A DNA stretch of 64,000 nt from Levilinea sp. (GTDB lineage: Bacteria; Chloroflexota; Anaerolineae; Anaerolineales; Anaerolineaceae). The translations under genes were made by a program, and so were the position numbers. Positions 51,324-57,927 of this stretch are shown in pieces. The notes under the pieces were generated by a model, which saw only the letters and a program-made list of their open reading frames with translations, was not told where the DNA came from and did no database searches. The DNA is taken from contig JARKPO010000005.1 in NCBI GenBank assembly GCA_029975215.1, positions 124,001 through 188,000 on the forward strand, read 5' to 3'. Numbering within the stretch: the stretch's first letter is position 1; each line of letters opens with the position of its first letter.

Positions 51324-52346
51324 TTATTTTGCGTCAGGAGGGGGCCAGGCGAAGGTATATAGGTAACCTACCAGGGCTTCGATCTGTTTACTGGTGAAGA
51401 TCGGTCCCCAATAGGGCATGCCAGTACCCATTCCACCGCGGATGATCTTCCCTTCAAGCAGCGCCGGGCTTGCGCCGAGCAGAACGTTGGGATCTGTGAA
51501 ATTCGGTGGGCTAACCAATCCTTCGCCTGTCGGCTGGTGAACCGTCTCTCCAGAGGCGTGCGAGCTCGGGTCCCAGACCGGCAAGCCGCGCACCATGACG
51601 CCATCTCCCTTTCCACTTTCACCGTGACATGCAGCACAGTTTGTCGCATACAACTCCCGGCCGTCCGCCAACGCTTCAGGGCTGCCTTGCTGCTGCCAGA
51701 TCCAGGCGACGGCATCCCACAAGTCATCATCGCTTAAAAAGGAAAGGGTTGGCTCGGCGCGCAGTTTGAGCCAGACTTTTGCCGGGCTGTTGGCAAGATA
51801 CGTTTCTTTCTCCAAAGCGTAGGCAGGCAGCCGGCTGGCGAACAATGCGCCACGTTCAGGGGAAACGGTGGTAACCGGAGCAACTTCGGCGGGATGCGGC
51901 GCGTCGACATCAATGCCTAACTTGAGGAACAATGGCTGTGGATCGGGCGGCACAGGTTCACCATTTCCCGTGACTTCGATGGTCCCGCGCATGCGCCAAT
52001 GGTTGGCGCCGCACCAACGGTTACAGTAAAAGATATACTTTCCGGGGCGGTCAAAAGTCAAGGTTGTTTCGGTGAATTCACCCGGAATAATATCCAACCC
52101 CGGCTGGTCTGATCGACCAACCGCAAAACCATGCACCACATCATCACTGGTGAGACGCAAATGGATCGGCTGTCCAACCTTTGCCAGGATGGTATCAGCG
52201 CTCCAGCCGCCGTTCTCTGGCATACGCGCGTGCAGCTCGATTTTCGTTGCCTGCTCTCTGGACAGCCACCAGCTACCCAGTGGGACAACGATCGCGGCCA
52301 GTACTAGAACAATGACGATCCAACGGGCAAGTCCTTCTTTTTTCAT
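51324..52346 (-). CDS. CuA-domain (COX2-like) cytochrome c fusion
   Basis: 340 residues from ATG 52346 (an ATG at 52370 lacks a ribosome-binding site). One helix (about 9-30), a cupredoxin domain with a complete CuA ligand set (VVHGF; C-x3-C-x3-H-x2-M in FYCNRWCGANHWRM), then a class I cytochrome c with CAACH and a distal Met region (GGMGTGMPYWG). This is the COX2-cytochrome c layout, but no COX1, NosZ or NOR gene is near. It probably relays electrons outside the membrane. Confidence 0.83.
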   Translation of the reverse strand: MKKEGLARWIVIVLVLAAIVVPLGSWWLSREQATKIELHARMPENGGWSADTILAKVGQPIHLRLTSDDVVHGFAVGRSDQPGLDIIPGEFTETTLTFDRPGKYIFYCNRWCGANHWRMRGTIEVTGNGEPVPPDPQPLFLKLGIDVDAPHPAEVAPVTTVSPERGALFASRLPAYALEKETYLANSPAKVWLKLRAEPTLSFLSDDDLWDAVAWIWQQQGSPEALADGRELYATNCAACHGESGKGDGVMVRGLPVWDPSSHASGETVHQPTGEGLVSPPNFTDPNVLLGASPALLEGKIIRGGMGTGMPYWGPIFTSKQIEALVGYLYTFAWPPPDAK

Positions 52347-52351
52347 CGGAT

Positions 52352-53680
52352 TTAACCTACCAGCAGCCATAGCATGGCCAGTGTGAATAAACCTGAGAAG
52401 GCTATCAACGGTGCGGCCTGGCGAATGGTTTCACTGATGCGGCACGCGACCCGGCTGGACCAGAAAAGTCCAACCATCAGTATAGCTACCTGTAAAATCA
52501 GGCTGAAGGAAGTGGCTTCTCCCACCCCGGCTGTCTTGGAAAGACCAATCAAATTCCAGCCCCAACCCAGAGGATCTGAAACCACCGGGAGGACGTAGCC
52601 AAATTTAACAAAGGCAAACGAGATGGTAAAAGCGATCCAGGCCATCAGTCCAAGTGGGACGAGCACCTGGCTGTAATGGGCCAGGGATTTTCGCAAAGAA
52701 GCGCGCGCAGAACCAAGCCGGATCGCAACCCACGTCGAAGCAGTGTAGATGCCGGGCAAAACCCCAAGCGCTGTCACGAGGAAAACTCCTGCAAACAGGA
52801 ACCAGTCCGGGCTGCCGATGCTGTAAGCAGCCGATTTCAACTGCCCCCAGGGCCCCAAGAAAATCGCAGAGTCGACCAGCGCGGAGGCCAACATGACCAG
52901 TCCGAGAAAGGCTTCATCCAGGCGATGTTTGGTCTTTGGGCCCAGATCGCTGCCCCACGGGCGCAGGTTGACCGCGATATTATCTGACGGGCAAACGCGC
53001 AGGCATTCCATGCACAGACCGCAGTTGGCGCTGGATTTTAAAGCCAGCGGGTACTGCCCCCACGGGCAGGCGGTGTAACAGGTCTTTTCGCTGTGAGCAG
53101 CGCAGATATCCGCGTCTTTTACACGCAGCTCTACCGGCCCGGCCTGCGCATACAGTCCGGTAAACCCACCGATCGGGCATAGGTAATTGCAGAAGGAACG
53201 GCGCTCAAAAACCAGGCTAAGGATCAGCGCCAACACCAAAATGAATAGTAAAACAATCGCTGTGATTTTTGCCGAGGTCAGCGTCAATGCGCCGAACAAT
53301 CCGATCAACAAGAAACCGCCGGCCTGCATCCAGGTTCCCCTGAGGGACTTTGGCCAGCGTTTGCCGAGGCCGATGCCCGCGCCGCCGCGCGGCTGCAAGA
53401 TACCGCCCTTTTGCAACCATTCGCCGGGCATGGGAATTGGACAGATGCTGCACCAGGAACGACCACCAAAAGGGATGAAGACAAGCTTGAGCGCCGTCCA
53501 CCATGCGATCCAAACAAAGATAATGGCAAAATTGTGGCTGCCCACAACGGAGCCCATCAGACCGGCAAGGATCGTAAAAATGAAACCTGCCAGGGTGATG
53601 GAACGCAGCAAGAACTGCGGCCAACGGCTGCGCAGCAGCGCCAGCGCACGGGGGGAACGGGTCAGATCCAGACGGGTCAT
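52352..53680 (-). CDS. NapH/NosR-like membrane polyferredoxin
   Basis: 442 residues with about eight helices. Cys motifs: WCSICPIPMPGE and FCNYLCPIGG (NosR/NapH/CcoG-like CxxxCP), then ferredoxin clusters CAAHSEKTCYTACP and CGLCMECLRVCP. Such proteins pass quinol-derived electrons across or out of the membrane. ATGA overlap with the CuA gene upstream and directly before the CuA-cytochrome c gene, forming an electron-transfer chain. Confidence 0.82.
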   Translation of the reverse strand: MTRLDLTRSPRALALLRSRWPQFLLRSITLAGFIFTILAGLMGSVVGSHNFAIIFVWIAWWTALKLVFIPFGGRSWCSICPIPMPGEWLQKGGILQPRGGAGIGLGKRWPKSLRGTWMQAGGFLLIGLFGALTLTSAKITAIVLLFILVLALILSLVFERRSFCNYLCPIGGFTGLYAQAGPVELRVKDADICAAHSEKTCYTACPWGQYPLALKSSANCGLCMECLRVCPSDNIAVNLRPWGSDLGPKTKHRLDEAFLGLVMLASALVDSAIFLGPWGQLKSAAYSIGSPDWFLFAGVFLVTALGVLPGIYTASTWVAIRLGSARASLRKSLAHYSQVLVPLGLMAWIAFTISFAFVKFGYVLPVVSDPLGWGWNLIGLSKTAGVGEATSFSLILQVAILMVGLFWSSRVACRISETIRQAAPLIAFSGLFTLAMLWLLVG

Positions 53681-54174
53681 GCCGTCCCCCTGGAAACATT
53701 CTTGAGGGAAATGAGGGCTGCCGAAATGGCCAGTAATCCTAAAACGATCCCTCGAACGAAAAGGAGGTTAGGGCCTACTTGCAGCTTACCAATCATAAAG
53801 GGATGCAGGTTACCGCATGCTACCGAACAACGAAAACGGAAAACCCCAGCCTGATCCGCGATGAAGGTTCCTGTTGCAGTTTGCCCAGGGTCTGCCTTTA
53901 ATTCAAAGTCATAACCGTCCAGCGAAAACCCGTGCACCACGTCGGTCGATACCAACTCAACGGTCACCCGGTCTCCGGGATTGATCTGGATTTCGCCTGG
54001 CGTGAACTGAAAACTGCTGGCTTCAATACGAAGCAGCCTGTCCTGCGGTGCATGAAACGGCAATGGCAGCGGAACAAAGAGGATCAGCAAGGCCAGACCG
54101 GCGAAAGGGAATACCCAGGCCCATCTCTTCCAGTTTATGAGAGCAGTCTTGTATGGCAGCGATTCCATCGGCAT
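53677..54174 (-). CDS. Membrane-anchored CuA-type cupredoxin
   Basis: 165 residues from ATG 54174 (TAATG overlap with the stop of the upstream gene; ATG 54168 is possible). Helix (about 18-37), cupredoxin domain with VVHGF and a full CuA loop, FRCSVACGNLHPFM (C-x3-C-x3-H-x2-M), and a C-terminal helix. A COX2-like domain lacking the rest of an oxidase. Confidence 0.82.
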   Translation of the reverse strand: MPMESLPYKTALINWKRWAWVFPFAGLALLILFVPLPLPFHAPQDRLLRIEASSFQFTPGEIQINPGDRVTVELVSTDVVHGFSLDGYDFELKADPGQTATGTFIADQAGVFRFRCSVACGNLHPFMIGKLQVGPNLLFVRGIVLGLLAISAALISLKNVSRGTA

Positions 54175-54653
54175 TATTGGACCGGCGGCATATTGGATGG
54201 GCCGTATTGTGAATAGGTTTGATCGATTGCCGCCCGTATTTCTTTGGGCGCTTTTCCGTCTCGGGTCATTTTCATCACGTCTTGAGCGATATCCACACAG
54301 ATTGAACAACCCAGCGCGTGCTGATCAAAAATGACTTCGCCAGAAGATTTCACTTCCTTGACATAACAGGAATAATTCGAAGTATGCCCAGCCGCGCCAC
54401 AGCCACAGTAGCAGGGAACATTCTTTAATGCATCTGGATTCGCGACCGCGAATTGATAAGCCTCTTGAACAGACACCGCTGCCTTTTGGACATCAACCGG
54501 CATATCCGACATGGGAGCCATATTCAAATCTTGACCTGCGGTTGAACTGCTGGCACTGCAACCAGACAGAAGAGAAACGATAGGGAGCAAGGCCACCAGG
54601 AAAATAAACCAGCGAAAATTGCGGACGTTTGTAGAAAGCGGGTTATTCATCAT
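54174..54653 (-). CDS. PCYCGC-motif lipoprotein
   Basis: 159 residues: lipobox LLSGC, then VPCYCGCGAAGHTSNYSC, the signature of the PCYCGC lipoprotein family, and a C-terminal ALGCSICVDIAQDV. The six or more Cys likely bind copper or [Fe-S]. First gene of the operon leading through the CuA and polyferredoxin genes, and possibly on to the regulator and kinase. The regulon operator is at 54746-54761. Confidence 0.83.
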   Translation of the reverse strand: MMNNPLSTNVRNFRWFIFLVALLPIVSLLSGCSASSSTAGQDLNMAPMSDMPVDVQKAAVSVQEAYQFAVANPDALKNVPCYCGCGAAGHTSNYSCYVKEVKSSGEVIFDQHALGCSICVDIAQDVMKMTRDGKAPKEIRAAIDQTYSQYGPSNMPPVQ

Positions 54654-54693
54654 TAAGCACCTTATTGCATGATATGGGTAAGGATCTATGCCT

Positions 54694-54761
54694 AGTATAA
54701 AGATGTAATTCGAAAGCGCAGAGGGCGATATCGCTTGGAGTAGGATAGGTAATATTGCCTA
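54694..54761 (-). promoter_or_regulatory. Regulon operator and -10 box for PCYCGC-CuA-polyferredoxin operon
   Basis: TAGGT-AATATT-GCCTA at 54746-54761 (one mismatch), with TATACT (54699-54694) exactly 54 nt from the dyad centre. Operator to ATG: 93 bases. Confidence 0.65.
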
Positions 54762-54793
54762 TTGATGAGTTTTTTAGGCCAGTTTTATGAAAT

Positions 54794-54846
54794 AAAAAAT
54801 GGTCACAAGGTTCTCAAGAAAATGTTTCGCGGAACCTTGTGGCCAT
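54794..54846 (-). terminator. Rho-independent terminator after DoxX gene
   Basis: On the minus strand ATGGCCACAAGGTTC pairs with GAACCTTGTGACCAT (one mismatch) around a long loop and is followed by TTTTTT (A run 54794-54799). It ends the DoxX/DUF1573 transcripts before the PCYCGC operon. Confidence 0.82.
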
Positions 54847-54893
54847 CTCGGAATAAAGCGATTGGTTTTCCTAAAGCTGTTCTGTAACGCCGC

Positions 54894-55478
54894 TCAACTT
54901 TTTTCGGGAGGCTTCTGTCCAAATGCCTTTCCTGGCTGCCAGGGGGTCCCTAAAGCCGGCAATAAGAAGCGGTCCAATCCCCACCAACCCGCTGTTTTCC
55001 ACGCGAGCACAAGCAGGATGGATAGGGTGAACAAAACCGGGTTGGTGCTGGCTGATCCGGCCATCATGAAATTCCAATTCATGAAACCGCCGAAGAAAGC
55101 CGCGATACCGGTAAACAAGCCCAGGATCAGCGCCACCCCAATCAGGATTTCCCCAACATAAATTACCTTTGAGAACCATGTGTAAGCCCCGGCATCAATC
55201 ATGGACTGCAAGAATCCGCGATACCAGTCAAAGGCAATTAATGGACGGGCTGGCGCATCAGGGATGGCCACTGCTCTCTCCCAGAAACCTTTCAATGCTT
55301 CGCCGGTTTGGGTCCAGGCGGGATTCGAGAGCTTGCCAATTCCCGAGGTCAGCCACGAATAACCAACGTAAAGCCGTGCAATTACCCAAAACCAGGCCCA
55401 TTTAGGGCTGTTGAACAAACTTTGCGCAAATGGAGGATCAGCGAAAACCTCTGTTGTACTTGGAACTTTATTTGACAT
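54894..55478 (-). CDS. DoxX-family membrane protein
   Basis: 194 residues with four helices; ARLYVGYSWLTSGIGKLSNP near the start and GEILIGVALILGLFTGIAA are typical of DoxX/TQO small-subunit-like proteins. DoxX members occur with thiosulfate:quinone oxidoreductases and thiol-redox systems. Located between the DUF1573 Sec-candidate and the PCYCGC operon; role inferred as a sulfur or redox membrane partner. Confidence 0.82.
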   Translation of the reverse strand: MSNKVPSTTEVFADPPFAQSLFNSPKWAWFWVIARLYVGYSWLTSGIGKLSNPAWTQTGEALKGFWERAVAIPDAPARPLIAFDWYRGFLQSMIDAGAYTWFSKVIYVGEILIGVALILGLFTGIAAFFGGFMNWNFMMAGSASTNPVLFTLSILLVLAWKTAGWWGLDRFLLPALGTPWQPGKAFGQKPPEKS

Positions 55479-55544
55479 ACAAGACTCCTGAAAACTGAGA
55501 GTAAAGGTAGAAGATCCACATCAGTCCAAAACAATCCGGAACAG

Positions 55545-56039
55545 TTAGGGGATCCAATTGGAAAGTACAGTAAGGGTCATGTCCTTTTGAATAGGATCAT
55601 TTGAAGGAAGGTGAACTCGAAAGTCATGTTTTCCGCCCATATCGCCGTGCATCATGAACTGCATTGATATGGTTGTCGTTTCACCAGGCTTGAGGGTCAT
55701 CGAACCGATGACAGGAGTGGGAGGTCAACACCCCTCCTTGACTTCGATAAAGGGAGCCTTGGAAAATTTGAGCGGCTGGTCACCCACATTCCTGATTTCA
55801 AAGGAAACCTCAACCGTTTGCCCTAATTTGACGTCCCCTAAATCCACCTTCTCTTTGTCCGCCTTCAGGCTCGGGCTGCCGGTAACCTCGGGGGTAAAAG
55901 ATGTCGGTTTCTTTTGGAACGCAAAAAAGGCAGCAATGAGCAGGATCGCCGCTCCGGCCAGCGCCATAATCAGCGGCAACTTATTATGTTTGCGCTGAAC
56001 CTGCCGGCTTTTCGAAACACCTCTTTTTAATTTAGACAT
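55545..56039 (-). CDS. DUF1573 protein with in-frame UGA in its Cys pair (candidate selenoprotein)
   Basis: 164 residues if UGA (55725-55727) is read. N-terminal helix (about 24-43), then a DUF1573 Ig-like domain: VSFEIRNVGDQPLKFS, VKEGC104-UGA105-PPTPVIGSM, TLKPGETTTISMQF and PSNDPIQKDMTLTV before TAA. Homologues as I recall them have Cys-Cys at this point. The frame after UGA is fully family-like. A perfect 7-bp hairpin with a GUU loop starts 12 nt after the UGA. Alternative: recent nonsense mutation or sequence error. A TTGTGA-N17-TACAAT promoter precedes it. Confidence 0.72.
55696..55712 (-). promoter_or_regulatory. Candidate bacterial SECIS hairpin in DUF1573 gene
   Basis: In the mRNA GUCAUCG-GUU-CGAUGAC forms a perfect 7-bp stem; the loop begins 19 nt after the UGA. 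G first in the loop and GU in the loop match known SelB-binding features. Judged by eye, not by a folding program. Confidence 0.55.
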
Positions 56040-56108
56040 TCAAAATTCGTTCCTTTGAAGTTGAGATAACTCTGATGAAATTGTAAAAGTGGGGGAGACA
56101 AATCACAA

Positions 56109-56176
56109 TAGGCCATTCTGCCTGTTCAAGTAACAGCATTTTGACGCATGTTCGATTGATTTGGATTGCGTATGAT
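56109..56176 (+). promoter_or_regulatory. Regulon operator and -10 box for small protein-CcdA operon
   Basis: TAGGC-CATTCT-GCCTG at 56109-56124 (one mismatch). On the plus strand TATGAT (56171-56176) comes exactly 54 nt after the dyad centre, the same spacing as in the minus-strand cases. On the minus strand the dyad abuts the TTGTGA -35 of the DUF1573 gene, so one site may serve both. Confidence 0.62.
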
Positions 56177-56202
56177 AAGAATATTATTGAAAGGGCCAGT
56201 TT

Positions 56203-56349
56203 ATGCCAACTCCCATTTTCTCAAAAAATGCAAAGCAACACCTAACCCGACGAGAAGTTTTCGATAAGATCTGGACCATCCTGGTGATTTTAGGTCTGGC
56301 GTCTGCGATCGTATACAGTCTTTTGATCCAAATTTTGCATCACCCCTAG
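56203..56349 (+). CDS. 48-residue single-helix membrane protein
   Basis: MPTPIFSKNAKQHLTRREVF then one helix (IWTILVILGLASAIVYSLLI) and LHHP. It lies between the operator-controlled promoter and the CcdA gene, 8 bases before the latter. Similar in size and layout to 47512-47655. Function unknown. Confidence 0.6.
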   Translation: MPTPIFSKNAKQHLTRREVFDKIWTILVILGLASAIVYSLLIQILHHP

Positions 56350-56357
56350 GATTCAAT

Positions 56358-57155
56358 TTGGAAACGACCCAGACAACCCATGGTCAAAAAGCTAGTGGCA
56401 TGCGTCTTCGCTTGAATACTTTCTTCCACGCAGTGCTGTTTGTGCTCGGTTTTTCAGTGATATTTATTATTGGTTGGGGCGGCGCGGCCACCGCTCTCGG
56501 CCAGGTGTTTGGTATCTATAAATCCATTTTGGGGCGAATCGGCGGGGCGATCGTGATCTTGTTAGGCCTATTCACGCTCAAACTCATCAACCTTCCCTGG
56601 TTAAACTATGAAACGCGTTCTTACTGGACCCCTGGCAAGGGCGGTCCAATCCTATCTTCAGTGATGATGGGTGTTTTCTTCGCCGCTGGATGGACGCCTT
56701 GCATCGGAACAACGCTTGGAGCCATCCTCACCCTTGGAATGAGCCAGCAATCCGCGACCCAGGCCATGGTGCTGTCCAGCGGTTATGCCATCGGCCTGGG
56801 ACTTCCCTTCCTGGCGATTGGATTTGGGATGGAAAAAGCCATCCGGTTCATGGCCCGTTTTAGAAGGTACGTGCGGTGGATCGAGATCGTTAGCGGTTCG
56901 CTCTTGATCATCGTCGGACTGCTGATGGTGTTCGACCGGATGACTCTCATCGCCATTTGGGCGCTGCAGCGGGGTTATTTTATCGACTTGCCCCTGGGAG
57001 GCTCGGTTACGCCGACTTACATCATTGCTGTTTTTGCAGGTCTTCTGTCGTTTCTTTCCCCCTGCGTTTTACCATTGGTGCCAGCCTACGTGGGATATTT
57101 GAGCGGACGGGCAGTCAAAGACCTGCCTTCGCCGGTGAAAGAATCTATGATTTAG
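56358..57155 (+). CDS. CcdA-like membrane protein with circularly permuted order
   Basis: 265 residues, start TTG 56358 with AGGA seven bases upstream. The N-terminus (FFHAVLFVLGFSVIFIIGWG) corresponds to helix 2 of normal CcdA; then AAGWTPCIGTTLGAIL with the second redox Cys. The segment normally at the N-terminus, FAGLLSFLSPCVLPLVPAYVGYLSG, is at the very C-terminus (about 225-255). All helices and both redox Cys are retained. Likely still a disulfide-electron transporter, partner of the TlpA protein encoded convergently (11-base overlap). Confidence 0.8.
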   Translation: METTQTTHGQKASGMRLRLNTFFHAVLFVLGFSVIFIIGWGGAATALGQVFGIYKSILGRIGGAIVILLGLFTLKLINLPWLNYETRSYWTPGKGGPILSSVMMGVFFAAGWTPCIGTTLGAILTLGMSQQSATQAMVLSSGYAIGLGLPFLAIGFGMEKAIRFMARFRRYVRWIEIVSGSLLIIVGLLMVFDRMTLIAIWALQRGYFIDLPLGGSVTPTYIIAVFAGLLSFLSPCVLPLVPAYVGYLSGRAVKDLPSPVKESMI

Positions 57156-57813
57156 GGAGGATTTCCAGGAGGAATCCTTCAGTTTTTTCGGGCAGCATAG
57201 CCCCGACTTGAATTCGCCGGAGTATGCCTTGTGTATCAATAAAATAGCTGGTCGGCAGTCCGCGCATACCGTATAACCCAGCACTGACATCACCGCTCTC
57301 ATCCAGCAGAATGGGAAAAGTAAGTTTTAGTTCTGTCACGAAATCTCGAACATCCTGCAAATTATCCTGTGCCGTGAAATTTATTCCTAATACAACCAAT
57401 CCTTTGCTCTTGAATTTCTCATAAGCCGCCTGAATTCCTGGCATTTCATAACGGCAAGGTGGGCACCAACTGGCCCACAGATTGATCAACACAGTCTTTC
57501 CCCGGAGATCCGACAGTTTTATTTCGTTACCATCCAATGTTTTCAATCGAAAATCCGGCGCGGGTTTTCCCGTTTGGGCGACGGCAGAAGTTGTGATTGC
57601 AGGAGTAATGTTGATAACCCTGGGAGTGTCTGTCGTTGAAGGTACGATGGCTGCCGGGTAACTTTCTGTGGGAGTAGGAGATGGGAGAGTTGCGGTAGGG
57701 ACGGGTGCAAGAGCTAAATTGCTGGCCAAAGCAATTCCCAGGATGATCCCTGCCAGCACAATATACGGTAGCGGGTTAAAAGGTTGTCTTCTTTTGAGAG
57801 AGTATTCGGGCAT
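57145..57813 (-). CDS. TlpA/ResA-like thioredoxin, membrane-anchored
   Basis: 222 residues: one helix (about 14-34), a Pro/Thr-rich linker (TATLPSPTPTESYPA), then an AhpC-TSA/TlpA fold with WASWCPPCRYEMPG as active site and GLPTSYFIDTQG as cis-Pro loop. It reduces Cys of exported proteins such as CuA or cytochrome c apo-forms and is recharged by CcdA-type proteins. The operator-like dyad at 57879-57894 lies upstream. Confidence 0.88.
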   Translation of the reverse strand: MPEYSLKRRQPFNPLPYIVLAGIILGIALASNLALAPVPTATLPSPTPTESYPAAIVPSTTDTPRVINITPAITTSAVAQTGKPAPDFRLKTLDGNEIKLSDLRGKTVLINLWASWCPPCRYEMPGIQAAYEKFKSKGLVVLGINFTAQDNLQDVRDFVTELKLTFPILLDESGDVSAGLYGMRGLPTSYFIDTQGILRRIQVGAMLPEKTEGFLLEILPKS

Positions 57814-57838
57814 AAGCCACCATGGTCAATCCGGCTTT

Positions 57839-57894
57839 AATATACCTCCTGAATAATCCAAGAATCAACGGTGCGACATAAGCAATATTGCCCT
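57839..57894 (-). promoter_or_regulatory. Probable regulon operator before TlpA gene
   Basis: TAAGC-AATATT-GCCCT at 57879-57894 with TATATT (57844-57839) 42 nt from the dyad centre, one helical turn shorter than the usual 54. A further degenerate dyad GGGGC-AATAGA-ACCTA lies at 57903-57918. Operator to ATG: 66 bases. Confidence 0.4.
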
Positions 57895-57927
57895 ACCCCT
57901 GAGGGGCAATAGAACCTATTCATAAAA

